This document shows positions 26,230 through 34,072 of a DNA stretch of 64,000 bases, piece by piece. A model generated the notes under the pieces. That model saw nothing but the letters and a program-made list of their open reading frames with translations. It did no database searches and had not been told where the DNA came from. The DNA comes from Actinoplanes sp. L3-i22 (GTDB taxonomy: Bacteria; Actinomycetota; Actinomycetes; Mycobacteriales; Micromonosporaceae): NCBI RefSeq assembly GCF_019704555.1, contig NZ_AP024745.1, positions 8,192,501-8,256,500 of the forward strand, written 5' to 3'. Made by a program: the position numbers and the translations under genes. Every line of letters starts with the position of its first letter. Position 1 is the stretch's first letter.

Positions 26230-26250
26230 TTCGCAACCCTTCATTGCGAA
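26230..26250. promoter_or_regulatory. Predicted LysR-type operator, site 1
   Basis: TTCGCAA (26230-26236) and TTGCGAA (26244-26250) are perfect inverted arms around 7 bp that include the lysR stop codon region. The GCAA-N7-TTGC core starts 72 bp before the dioxygenase start, the usual position for a LysR activator. It could also act as the lysR terminator. Confidence 0.6.
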
Positions 26251-27161
26251 GGCTGCTCGAAGACGGGGAGCGGATTCTCGGCGAACCATTTCGTCAGGAA
26301 GCCCAGGAACACCTCGACCTTGCGGGGCACCTGCGCGGACGGGCCGTAGATCGCGTACAGCGAACGGCTGGGCACCGGCAGCTCGGGCAGCAGCACCCGG
26401 AGCCGCCCGTCCACCAGCTCGTCGTACGCGGAGCGGCTGGGCAGCAGCGCGATGCCGCGCCCGTGCACGGCCGCCTTCAGCAGCGCGATGTACGAGTTCG
26501 ACTGGAACGCGATGTTCCGGATCTTGTGCAGCGTGCTGGCGTGCCCGTGCCCGATCCGCCAGACCGGATCGTTGACGTGCACCAGGCAGTCGTGATCGCC
26601 CAGATCGTTCGGGTCGGTCAGCGATCCGTGCTTCTCCACGTATCCCGGCGACGCGCAGAGCACGAACGGCAGCGACGCGATCCGCTTCAGCCGGACACTG
26701 GAGTCCCGCAGGTCACGGGTGTGGAACGCGACGTCGAAGCCGGAGTCGAGGAAGTCGTACGTGCGGTCGGACATGCCGCCGAGCTCGTACCGCACGGCGA
26801 TCCGCGGATGGCTCACCGCGAACTCGGCGATCGCGTCCCCGAGGTCCATCCCGCCGATCCACTTGGGACAGATGATCGAGAGCGGACCCTCGGGGCGGTC
26901 GTGCGCCTCGGCGATCTTCGCGTCCTCGGCGTCGATCTCGTCGAGGATCCGTTGCGCGAACTCGCTGTACCGGACGCCCGGCTCGGTCAGGCTGACCGAG
27001 CGCGCGGTCCGGTTCACCAGGTGCACGCCGAGTTGTTTCTCCAGGTCGGCGACGTGCCGGGAGATCAGCGAGCCGGACGTGCCGAGCTGCTTGGCGGCGC
27101 CGCTGAAACTGCCGACCTTCGCGACCGTCACGAAACTGCGCATGACCAGAATGCGATCCAT
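26241..27161 (-). CDS. LysR-family transcriptional regulator
   Basis: A 306-residue LysR regulator. The winged helix is at residues 1-60 (ILVMRSFVTVAKVGSFSGAAKQLGTSGSLISRHVADLEKQLG), followed by a linker helix and a periplasmic-binding-like effector domain starting at RPEGPLSIICPKW. It lies directly before the dioxygenase operon in the same direction, and after the ABC importer operon, from which a strong hairpin separates it. It is the likely activator of both operons that carry the GCAA-N7-TTGC site, with a pathway intermediate as effector. Confidence 0.92.
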   Translation of the reverse strand: MDRILVMRSFVTVAKVGSFSGAAKQLGTSGSLISRHVADLEKQLGVHLVNRTARSVSLTEPGVRYSEFAQRILDEIDAEDAKIAEAHDRPEGPLSIICPKWIGGMDLGDAIAEFAVSHPRIAVRYELGGMSDRTYDFLDSGFDVAFHTRDLRDSSVRLKRIASLPFVLCASPGYVEKHGSLTDPNDLGDHDCLVHVNDPVWRIGHGHASTLHKIRNIAFQSNSYIALLKAAVHGRGIALLPSRSAYDELVDGRLRVLLPELPVPSRSLYAIYGPSAQVPRKVEVFLGFLTKWFAENPLPVFEQPSQ

Positions 27162-27180
27162 GGATCCTCCTGCAGATCCG

Positions 27181-27207
27181 TGGCGGAGCGGGGCCCCGCT
27201 CCACCAC
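27181..27207 (-). terminator. Hairpin terminator of the ABC importer operon
   Basis: GGAGCGGGG (27185-27193) and CCCCGCTCC (27194-27202) form a perfect palindrome extended by TGG/CCA outside. It lies about 20 bp after the binding-protein stop and before the lysR start. Confidence 0.7.
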
Positions 27208-27222
27208 GCTCGAAACGAACCG

Positions 27223-28167
27223 TCAGTCCTTCAGGCAGTACTGCGGCGCCTTGTCCAGGTTGTCCTTGGTGATGAGCTCGATGGGCACGTTCGCGATTTT
27301 CTCCGTGCCGCTGCCCGGCTTCAGCAGGGCGAGCGAGTTCTTCACGGCCAGCTGGCCCATCACCGTGGCCGAGTTGGCGACCGTGGCGGCGAACTTGCCG
27401 TCCTTGACCGCGGCCAGACCGTCGTCGGTGCCGTTCGCGGTGACGATCTTGACGGTCTTGCCGGCCGCCTGGAACGCCTGGTACGCGCCGAACGCCATGT
27501 CCTCGTTCGCGACGAAGGCGTACTTGAGGTTCGGGTGCGCCTGGATCATGTTCTCCGCGACGTCCTGGGCCTTCTGCCGGTTGAACATGCCCGGCTGGTT
27601 GGCCACCACGGTCAGGTTCACCGGCAGCGCGTCCTTGAACCCGGCGACCATCTGGTCGGAGGCCGCACCCGGGGCGCCGGCGATGATGCCGACCTCGGCG
27701 GCGGTGTTGCCGGCGTCCGTCGAGACCCAGCCGGCGTCCAGCTTGCCGAGGCCCTTCAGGTCGACCACGACCGCGCCCAGGATGTCGGTGGTGTCGTCGG
27801 TGAGCACCGAGGTCAGGAAGATCGGGATGTGCGCCGCCTTGGCCTTGGCGACGTCGTTCTTCAGCGCGTCCGAGTTCACCGTCTGGACGATCATCGCGTC
27901 GACGTTGCGGGAGATCATGTCCTCGATGTTGCTGAGCTCGGCGGCCGGGTCCTGCTTCGAGTTGGCCGAGACGACCTTGGCGCCGCTCGTCGCGGCCTGA
28001 CTGTTGATCGCCTTCTCCAGGCAGGTATGGAACTCGGTGGTCGCGCCGTTCACGAAGCCGAGAGTGACCGTGTCGCCGCTCCCACTGGCGGCCTCGCCCT
28101 TGTCGCAGGCGGCCACGGAGGTCAGGCAGAGCGCCGCTATCGCCGTACCATAAATCAGTTTTTTCAT
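27223..28167 (-). CDS. Ribose-type ABC transporter substrate-binding lipoprotein
   Basis: A 314-residue binding protein of the Peripla_BP_4 (RbsB/XylF) class. A lipoprotein signal ends in SVAACDKG with the acylated Cys at about 21. The body has the RbsB-like features ISRNVDAMIVQTVNSDALKNDVAKAKAAHIPIF, a hinge at NPNLKYAFVANEDMAFGAYQAF, and TVKIVTANGTDDGLAAVKDGKFAATVANSA. It is last in the operon CMD - ATPase - permease - binding protein. The class binds sugars mostly, but the setting among ring-cleavage genes suggests uptake of the cluster's own growth substrate. Confidence 0.9.
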   Translation of the reverse strand: MKKLIYGTAIAALCLTSVAACDKGEAASGSGDTVTLGFVNGATTEFHTCLEKAINSQAATSGAKVVSANSKQDPAAELSNIEDMISRNVDAMIVQTVNSDALKNDVAKAKAAHIPIFLTSVLTDDTTDILGAVVVDLKGLGKLDAGWVSTDAGNTAAEVGIIAGAPGAASDQMVAGFKDALPVNLTVVANQPGMFNRQKAQDVAENMIQAHPNLKYAFVANEDMAFGAYQAFQAAGKTVKIVTANGTDDGLAAVKDGKFAATVANSATVMGQLAVKNSLALLKPGSGTEKIANVPIELITKDNLDKAPQYCLKD

Positions 28168-28221
28168 GTTATATCTCCCTTTCGAAGGATGCGAGGGGTG
28201 AGCGAAGCCTGTGCGGAAAGG

Positions 28222-29193
28222 TCAGTGGCGCCGGCGCTGCAGGAGGTTCGCGATCGCGGCGATCAGCAGCACCGCGCCGACCGAGATCTGCTGGTAGTAC
28301 GACGAGATCTGGAGCAGGTTCAGCACGTTGGCGACCACGCCGAGCAGCAGCACGCCCAGCACCGTGCCGACCACCGTGCCGCGCCCACCGGCCAGCGACG
28401 TGCCGCCGATGACCACCGCGGCGACCGCGGTGAGTTGCAGTTGCAGGCCACCCGTGCCGGGGCTGCTGGCGGCCAGCCGGGAGAGCAGCATGATCCCGGC
28501 GAGCCCGGCGAGCGCGCCGGCGAGACCATAGAGAAGAAGCTTGTCGCGTACGACGTTGATCCCGCTCAGCCGAGCCACGTCCTCGTTGCCGCCGATCGCG
28601 AACGCGTCCCGCCCGAACGTGGTGTACCGCATCACCAGCGCGGTCAGCACCAGCACCAGCGCCGCCACGAAGACCAGGTTGGGCAGGCCGAACGTGCGGC
28701 CGTTGCCGAGCGCGAACAGGTGCCCGCCGATCGAGACGCTCATCCCGTTGATCACCAGCAGCGCCACCCCGTCCAGCAGCGTCGCGGTGGCCAGCGTCGC
28801 GACGAACGGCGCCACCCCGGTGAACGTCACCACCGCACCGTTGACCAGGCCGATCACGACGGCCAGGGCGATCGAGACGAGCAGGGTCAGCCCGGTGCCG
28901 TAGCCGTGGGCCAGCATCTGCGCGGCGACCGCGGTGGTCACCGCGACGTTGCCGCCCATCGAGAAGTCCATCCCGCCGGCGGTCATCAGCAGGGTCAGGC
29001 CGGCCGCGATCACCGCCACGACGCTGACCTGGCGGAGCACGTTGAGCAGGTTGTTCGAGCTGAGGAACGAGTCGGTCTGGACGCTGGCGTAGATCACGAT
29101 CAGCGCGAGGACGAACAGCAGGCCGAGGTGCTGGGTCCCGCGGATCTTGGAGACTTTCGTCGCTTTCGGGCGGGCGATGGTCGACGCGGTCAC
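28222..29193 (-). CDS. Ribose-type ABC transporter permease
   Basis: A 323-residue BPD_transp_2-class permease (RbsC-like) with about nine or ten hydrophobic segments. It shows GLTLLMTAGGMDFSMGGNVAVTTAVAA, a hallmark of this class, and DAFAIGGNEDVARLSGINV, the coupling loop. GTG 29193 is chosen because it overlaps the ATPase stop (GTGA). The upstream frame extends much further but into the antisense of the ATPase. Confidence 0.92.
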   Translation of the reverse strand: MTASTIARPKATKVSKIRGTQHLGLLFVLALIVIYASVQTDSFLSSNNLLNVLRQVSVVAVIAAGLTLLMTAGGMDFSMGGNVAVTTAVAAQMLAHGYGTGLTLLVSIALAVVIGLVNGAVVTFTGVAPFVATLATATLLDGVALLVINGMSVSIGGHLFALGNGRTFGLPNLVFVAALVLVLTALVMRYTTFGRDAFAIGGNEDVARLSGINVVRDKLLLYGLAGALAGLAGIMLLSRLAASSPGTGGLQLQLTAVAAVVIGGTSLAGGRGTVVGTVLGVLLLGVVANVLNLLQISSYYQQISVGAVLLIAAIANLLQRRRH

Positions 29194-30677
29194 AGGGCTC
29201 CTCCCAACGTGGCGGCGATCAGGTCGTCCCGGGTGATGGCGTCCACCCGGTACTCGGCGACGCGGCGCCCGCCGCGGACCACCACGACCCGGTCGGCGAG
29301 GCGCATCACCTCCTCGGCGGACGAGGACGCGAGCAGGACGGCGACGCCCTCGGCGGCGAGCGCGTCGACCAGGGTGTGGATCTCGGCCATCGCCGCCACG
29401 TCGACGCCGTTCGTCGGGTCCTCCAGCAGCACCGCGGCCGGGGCGGTGCCCAGCCACTTGGCGAGCAGCACCTTCTGCTGGTTGCCGCCGGAGAGATGCT
29501 CGACCGGCGGGTTGCGGGCCAGCGAGACGACGCGGTAGTTGTCGCGCAGCGGGGCGGCGCGCTTCGCCAGCAGGCCCCAGCGGTGCAGCTTGCGGCGGTC
29601 GAGGCGATCCTGGGCGAGCAGGACGTTCTCGTCGATGGTCAGGCCCGGGATCAGCCCCAGTCTGCGGCGGTCTCCGGTGACGCAGCGCAGCCCGCTCGCG
29701 AGGCTCCGCCCGATTTTCCCGGATTTAACGGCTTTTCCGGCGACAGCGACCTCGCCGCCGCCTGCCCGCCGCCGCCCGGAGAGCAGATCGAACAACCGCG
29801 ACTGCGCGTCCCCGGCCGGCCCCAGCACCGCGACGATCTCGCCCCGGCCCACCTCGATGTCGAAGTTGTCCAGAAACCGCCCGTCAGACAACTGCGAAAT
29901 GCGAAGACCGATTTCCGACGGTACGGCGTTCCGCACCGGCCGAGCCGACACCACGTCCCGCCCGACCATGTCCCGGACCAGGCCCCGCTCGTCGGTCTCC
30001 TTGCCCAGCCCGGTCCAGGTGACCTGCCCGTCGCGCAGCACGGTGATCCGGTCGGCGAGCGCGAGCACCTCGGAGATGTGGTGCGAGATGAACACCACCG
30101 CCACCCCGCTGTCCCGCAGCCGGATCACCAGGTCGCGGATCTGCTGGGCGGCCTCCGGCCCGAGGCACGCGGTCGGCTCGTCGAGGATCAGCACTCTGCC
30201 GCCCCGGCGAACCTCGCGGGCCACCTCCACCATGGTCTGCTCGGCCACGGTCAGGTCGCCGGCGACCGCGTCCCCGTCGATGTCCAGCCCGAGCGCCTGC
30301 AGCGCCCGCTGGGCGGTCTCCCGGACCGTCCGCCAGCGGACCACCGAGCCGCCGGCCGGCAGGTCGCCGAGCATGATGTTCTCCGCGACGGTCAGCGTCA
30401 TGACCAGCTCGCGGCGCTGCGGGACGATCGAGACGCCGAGCCTGCGGGCCTGCCGCGGGTTCCGGGGCGTGCCCCCGCCGATCTCGCAGGTGCCCTCGTC
30501 CGGGGTGAGGACCCCGCTGATGATCTGCACCAGCGTGGACTTGCCGGCGCCGTTCATGCCCATCAGGGCGTGCACCTCGCCCGGGAAGAAGTCGGCCGAG
30601 ACGCGGGTGAGGGCCGCGGCGCCGCCGAAGCTCTTGGTCACCTCCCGGACGGTCAGGACCGGGGTCTCGGCGGTCAT
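29190..30677 (-). CDS. Ribose-type ABC transporter ATPase with two nucleotide-binding domains
   Basis: A 495-residue RbsA/MglA-like fused ATPase. Domain 1 (about 1-235) has Walker A GMNGAGKST, signature LTVAEQTMVEVA and Walker B ILDEPTACL. Domain 2 (about 250-495) has the usual degenerate Walker A (GPAGDAQSR) and signature LSGGNQQKV, but its Walker B reads LLEDPTNGVDV where the family has LLDEPT, so Asp and Glu are exchanged. That could weaken or abolish hydrolysis in the second site. The start overlaps the CMD gene's stop and is preceded by the cluster's usual short ribosome site. Confidence 0.9.
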   Translation of the reverse strand: MTAETPVLTVREVTKSFGGAAALTRVSADFFPGEVHALMGMNGAGKSTLVQIISGVLTPDEGTCEIGGGTPRNPRQARRLGVSIVPQRRELVMTLTVAENIMLGDLPAGGSVVRWRTVRETAQRALQALGLDIDGDAVAGDLTVAEQTMVEVAREVRRGGRVLILDEPTACLGPEAAQQIRDLVIRLRDSGVAVVFISHHISEVLALADRITVLRDGQVTWTGLGKETDERGLVRDMVGRDVVSARPVRNAVPSEIGLRISQLSDGRFLDNFDIEVGRGEIVAVLGPAGDAQSRLFDLLSGRRRAGGGEVAVAGKAVKSGKIGRSLASGLRCVTGDRRRLGLIPGLTIDENVLLAQDRLDRRKLHRWGLLAKRAAPLRDNYRVVSLARNPPVEHLSGGNQQKVLLAKWLGTAPAAVLLEDPTNGVDVAAMAEIHTLVDALAAEGVAVLLASSSAEEVMRLADRVVVVRGGRRVAEYRVDAITRDDLIAATLGGAL

Positions 30678-31246
30678 GCCTCGACCCGGGCGTATCCGCG
30701 GATGTCCGGGAACGGCGGCTCCCGGTCGGCCTGCAGGTCGACCTCGAACGCGTTCAGGCACATCGCCAGCATGCTGAAGTTGCCGAGCGAGCCGACCGTG
30801 TCGACCAGCCCCTGATCCCCGAAGTACGTCCGCGCCGCCGCGAACGTCCCGGCCGAGACGAAGTGGTTCTCCAGCAGCTCCACGCAGAACCGGTGGAACA
30901 CGGCGTCCTCGGGCCGGTCGAACGACGGTTCCGTCCGCTCGGCGATCGCGCGGACCGCCTCGTACGGAATCCCTTCTTGAACGGCTTTTTCGAAGTGCGC
31001 GTTCCAGGAGTACTGGGCGTCGAAATGGCGGGCCGCGATCAGCAGCGACAACTCCCGCAGGCGCAGCGGCAGGCTCGAGTCGAAACGGAGGAACGCGCCG
31101 AGCGACTCCACCCGGTCACAGAGCTCGGGGCTCTGCAGCCAGACACGGAACGGGCCGCGGACGGCGCCCCGGCGGCCGGCGATCCGATCGGCCACCTCCC
31201 GCTGCCGTGGCGACATCTCATCCGGGGAAATAACGGGAAGTCTCAT
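30674..31246 (-). CDS. Carboxymuconolactone-decarboxylase-family protein
   Basis: A 190-residue CMD/AhpD-like protein. The core LRLRELSLLIAARHFDAQYSWNAHFEKAVQEGI (about 60-92) carries the family's YxWxxH motif; the redox CxxC of AhpD is absent, so this is the lactone-decarboxylase-like branch rather than a peroxidase partner. It is the first gene of the ABC importer operon, overlapping the ATPase by 4 bp. Such proteins often accompany aromatic degradation genes and some act on beta-keto-acid lactones. Exact reaction unknown. Confidence 0.85.
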   Translation of the reverse strand: MRLPVISPDEMSPRQREVADRIAGRRGAVRGPFRVWLQSPELCDRVESLGAFLRFDSSLPLRLRELSLLIAARHFDAQYSWNAHFEKAVQEGIPYEAVRAIAERTEPSFDRPEDAVFHRFCVELLENHFVSAGTFAAARTYFGDQGLVDTVGSLGNFSMLAMCLNAFEVDLQADREPPFPDIRGYARVEA

Positions 31247-31396
31247 CGACGACTAGCCCCTCTTTTGCTTGTGATCCCGAACACTCGGGCTGGGTGTTTC
31301 GCAAGAACGTAACAACGCGGTGTTAGGGCCTCACACGTCGTCGAGTGCAAGGTAAGGCTGCATCTCGCGTGGCCCGCCCGGGCCTACAGTCGGGCG

Positions 31397-31807
31397 ATGA
31401 CCGTGATCATCAAGTCCGCGCTCGTCCCGGTGCTCGACCGCGGCGGGGCCGTCGCCACCACGCCGCTGATCACCACCGCGTCGGCCGGCGGCGAGAACCG
31501 GATCACCAGCGGGATCAGCGTCTACCCGGTCGGGACCGGGGCGCCGATGCACTCGCACAACTGCGACGAGCACGTGACGGTCCTGGACGGCGCCGCGGAG
31601 GTGGTGGTCGAGGGCTCGGTGACGCGGCTCGGCCGGTACGACACGACGTACATCCCGGCGCCGATCCCGCACCTGTTCCGCAACGTCGGCGACACGCCCC
31701 TGCGGATCCTCTGGGTCTACAGCTCCGGGCACGTCACCAGGACGTTCACCGCGACCGGCGTGACGGTCGAGCACCTCTCGCCGCAGGACCAGATGGTCGA
31801 GGACTGA
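31397..31807 (+). CDS. Cupin-domain protein
   Basis: A 136-residue single-domain cupin. Motif 1 is present as [20 protein letters not shown] (about 50-69, with His, His and Glu), and motif 2 as [13 protein letters not shown] (about 92-104). TACAGT (31382-31387) is a good -10 box 9 nt before the ATG, and there is no Shine-Dalgarno sequence, so the mRNA is probably leaderless. It stands alone between the divergent CMD operon and the convergent PrpF-like gene. It could be a small metal-dependent isomerase or oxygenase, or a sensor, in the same pathway. Confidence 0.85.
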   Translation: MTVIIKSALVPVLDRGGAVATTPLITTASAGGENRITSGISVYPVGTGAPMHSHNCDEHVTVLDGAAEVVVEGSVTRLGRYDTTYIPAPIPHLFRNVGDTPLRILWVYSSGHVTRTFTATGVTVEHLSPQDQMVED

Positions 31808-31900
31808 CATCCCGGACCTCACCTCCGCCCGGCGGCCCCACGGCGCCGCGTCGACCCAGATGTGGCCCGGCCGAGGTGCCGCCCGCCGGGCGTAACCGGC

Positions 31901-31929
31901 ACGTTACGAATAGTCGCCATTAATGTCAA
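31901..31929 (-). promoter_or_regulatory. Consensus-like promoter pointing antisense to the cupin gene
   Basis: Read on the minus strand, TTGACA (31929-31924) and TAACGT (31906-31901) are separated by exactly 17 bp. No gene on the minus strand follows for over 600 bp; transcription would run antisense into the cupin gene. Flanking inverted repeats (GTAAC/GTTAC at 31892-31907 and TCGCCA/TGGCGA at 31914-31941) suggest control by a protein. Confidence 0.45.
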
Positions 31930-31997
31930 CAAAATTGGCGATAGAAATCAGTCGGTGCTCTGACCTGCGCCTTTCACCCTTTTTGCGGCCCGGCCGA

Positions 31998-32077
31998 CGT
32001 CACCCGAACGCCGGGCCCGCCAGCGGCAGCCGGCCCGCGTCATCCGAAGGCGAGGCCCGTCAGCAGGAGGCGGGCCG
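31998..32077. repeat. 40-bp direct duplication across the 3' end of the PrpF-like gene
   Basis: The block beginning CGTCA at 32038, which includes the stop codon and last codons of the minus-strand gene, is repeated 40 bp further on at 31998 with about 80% identity (shared: CGTCA.CCGAA.GC..GGCCCG.CAGC.G.AG.CGGGCCG-like pattern). Confidence 0.7.
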
Positions 32078-33026
32078 TGCTGACGATCGCCGACCGCCCC
32101 ATCCGGATCGCGCCGGCCCGCCCGGTCACCTCGGCCTGCACGTCGAGGAACCCGCCCGGATGCTCAAGCCGCAGCACGTCCCGCGGCACATCGGCCCCCG
32201 CCGGACGCCGGGCCCGGGCCGCCACGCTGCCGAGCAGACCCGCCGCGGCCGCCAGGCTCATCGCCGGGAACGCCCCGATCGACGGGTCCACCCGATCCTG
32301 GCCGACCACCCGCACGCACAGGCCGCCGCCCGCGACCGGCGGCGCGACCAGGCAGATCGCCGGCACGTCCCGGTCCGTCACGTCGCCGAGCCCGAGCATC
32401 GCCCCGGCCTTCAGGCGCAGCGTCCCGAGCCGGGCGCGCAGCCGTTCGTCGTACTCCAGCCGGGCCGGCGTCTCGTACCCGCTGACGCCCAGTGCCGCCG
32501 CCGGGATCACCACCACCGGCGCGCCGTTGCCGATCAGGGTGGCCGGCACCCCGCCCAGGTCGTCGACCACCCGGCCGGTCGGCAGCAGGACGGAATCCGC
32601 ACCATGCGCGAACTCGATCAGCACCCGCGCCCCGGTGCCGGGCACGCCGCTGATCGCGGTGTCCCCCGCGTACTCGGCCCGCCCGCCCCGCACCGGCACG
32701 TAAACGGTCGCGGTCCGGGAATCGCCCTCGAGGATCATCCGGACCCGGACCGGCACGACACCGGTCCGCGCCGCCACCAGATCCCGCTCCACCGCGAACG
32801 CGCCCACCCCGGCGAGCAGCTCCACCCACCCGTCAGCACCGCGCACCACCAGGCAATCCACGTCCGCGTCAGGGTCCTCGGAGCACCCGGCCACCGCCAC
32901 CCGCCCGACCCCCAGCCCGTCAAGCAGCTCCCCCGGGTCCGCCGGCAGGTCCCCGGCCAGGAAGTACGCACACTTCGCCGCCCCGCCGCGCATCACCAGC
33001 ACCGGCACCCCAGATGCGACCAGCAT
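32040..33026 (-). CDS. PrpF/4-oxalomesaconate-tautomerase-like protein
   Basis: A 328-residue protein of the PrpF family (two diaminopimelate-epimerase-like lobes), which includes 2-methylaconitate isomerase and GalD, the 4-oxalomesaconate tautomerase. It begins VPVLVMRGGAAKCAYF, with the catalytic Cys usual at this place offset (the family has RGGTSKG-x-F; here RGGAAKCAYF). AVAGCSEDPDADVDCLVV, the AGVGAFAVE stretch and PTGRVVDDLGG...VTLIGNGAPVVVIPA-like regions fit the fold. The start follows GGGAG. It is divergent from a GntR regulator. It probably shifts a double bond in a dicarboxylic intermediate. Confidence 0.82.
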   Translation of the reverse strand: MLVASGVPVLVMRGGAAKCAYFLAGDLPADPGELLDGLGVGRVAVAGCSEDPDADVDCLVVRGADGWVELLAGVGAFAVERDLVAARTGVVPVRVRMILEGDSRTATVYVPVRGGRAEYAGDTAISGVPGTGARVLIEFAHGADSVLLPTGRVVDDLGGVPATLIGNGAPVVVIPAAALGVSGYETPARLEYDERLRARLGTLRLKAGAMLGLGDVTDRDVPAICLVAPPVAGGGLCVRVVGQDRVDPSIGAFPAMSLAAAAGLLGSVAARARRPAGADVPRDVLRLEHPGGFLDVQAEVTGRAGAIRMGRSAIVSTARLLLTGLAFG

Positions 33027-33074
33027 GTCGTCTCCCCTCGACCAGGCAACCCCCGCAGTGTTACCCCTAGAGGT

Positions 33075-33088
33075 GATTGTTGACAATC
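33075..33088. promoter_or_regulatory. Predicted GntR operator overlapping a -35 box
   Basis: GATTGTTGACAATC has perfect 5-bp arms (GATTG/CAATC) around TTGA and contains TTGACA. It lies in the gap between the divergent PrpF-like (start 33026) and GntR (start 33207) genes, so it can control both. Confidence 0.6.
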
Positions 33089-33206
33089 TTGTAAGCGCTG
33101 GGCAGGCTCCCGGACATCGATCCACCCCGGAGCTGCGCGAATCGGCGGCGTTCGGGCATGATGAGGGGTCCGGCACCGGCATCGACCAGGAAGACGACGA
33201 CTACAG

Positions 33207-33896
33207 ATGGCGTCTGAGCACGACACCGATCGGCGAGCGGGGCGCGTGGCCGCCCCCACCACGGCGGCCCAGGCCCGCGACACGCTGCGCGACGCCATCC
33301 TCCGCGGGGAATATCTGCCCGGCGAGCGCCTGGTCGAGGCGCAGTTGTGCGAGCGTCTGCAGGCGAGCCGCTTCAACGTCCGCGCCGCGCTGCAGGACCT
33401 GGCCGCCGAGGGCCTGGTCGAGGTGCAGCGCAACCGCGGGGCCCAGGTCCGCAAGGTGTCGATGGCCGAGGCCGTCGAGATCACCGAGGTCCGCATGGTC
33501 GTCGAGGGCCTGATCGCGGCCCGCGCCGCCGAGCGCGTCGCCCCGGAGCAGGCCACCGAGCTCGACGAGATCGGCGTCCTGATGCGCCGCGCCGTCGAGG
33601 CGGGTGAGTACCGGCGGTACAGCGACCTCAACGTCCGCCTGCACGCCCTGATCCGCGTCATCGCCGGCCACCAGACCGCCGACCGCATCGTCGAGACCCT
33701 CCGCGGCCAGCTGGTCCGGCATCAGTACATGTTGTCCCTGCTCCCGGGCCGCCCGCAGACCTCGCTGCCGCAGCACGAGCGGATCATCGCCGCCATCCGC
33801 GACCACGACGGCAAGGCCGCCGAGGCCGCCATGCGCGACCACATCGCCAGCGTCATCGAGGCGTTGCGCTCCATGGACTACTTGGGCCCGGCCTGA
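33207..33896 (+). CDS. GntR-family regulator, FadR (FCD) subfamily
   Basis: A 229-residue regulator. The winged helix (about 18-85) includes ILRGEYLPGERLVEAQLCERLQASRFNVRAALQDLAAEGLVEV, and the all-helical FCD ligand domain (about 95-220) has the metal-binding pattern with Asp in YSDLNVRLHALI and His in LPQHERIIAAIRDHD and MRDHIASV. It is divergent from the PrpF-like gene, with a palindrome in between. It probably represses that gene and perhaps other parts of the catabolic island until an organic acid binds. Confidence 0.92.
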   Translation: MASEHDTDRRAGRVAAPTTAAQARDTLRDAILRGEYLPGERLVEAQLCERLQASRFNVRAALQDLAAEGLVEVQRNRGAQVRKVSMAEAVEITEVRMVVEGLIAARAAERVAPEQATELDEIGVLMRRAVEAGEYRRYSDLNVRLHALIRVIAGHQTADRIVETLRGQLVRHQYMLSLLPGRPQTSLPQHERIIAAIRDHDGKAAEAAMRDHIASVIEALRSMDYLGPA

Positions 33897-33909
33897 CCAT
33901 CTCCGCGTT

Positions 33910-34072
33910 CTTCAAGATCAAATTCAAGGGCTTTTTGTCCTACGCTGCGGCCAATAACTGATCGTCGCTCCCGCGGGGACCCTTCCGGGCCTCGCAGGGC
34001 GCGGGGCGCCCAAAAACGCGAGGCCCTACAGGGCGATGTCCGAGGGTGGTTGCGGTCAACCCGCAAAAACCG
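33910..34072 (-). repeat. Dispersed palindromic intergenic element, copy D
   Basis: Inverted copy lying between the convergent GntR and histidine-kinase genes, in the kinase's direction. It keeps GGTCCCCGCGGGAGCGACGA and GGGCGCCCCGCGCCCT, has a short A-run change (TTTTTGGGCG for TTCTGGGCG), and ends GAATTTGATCTTGAAG exactly like copy C. Its left end supplies the last codons and the stop of the kinase gene. Confidence 0.88.

Noticed and set aside
26719..29538. 939-residue plus-strand frame over the LysR and ABC genes
   Set aside because: It is antisense to four well-supported genes, shows Arg/Asp/His-rich translation without domains, and has no ribosome site.
31298..31304. TTCGCAA half-site upstream of the CMD/ABC operon as a LysR site
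   Set aside because: Only one arm is present and its distance from the start differs from the two full sites.
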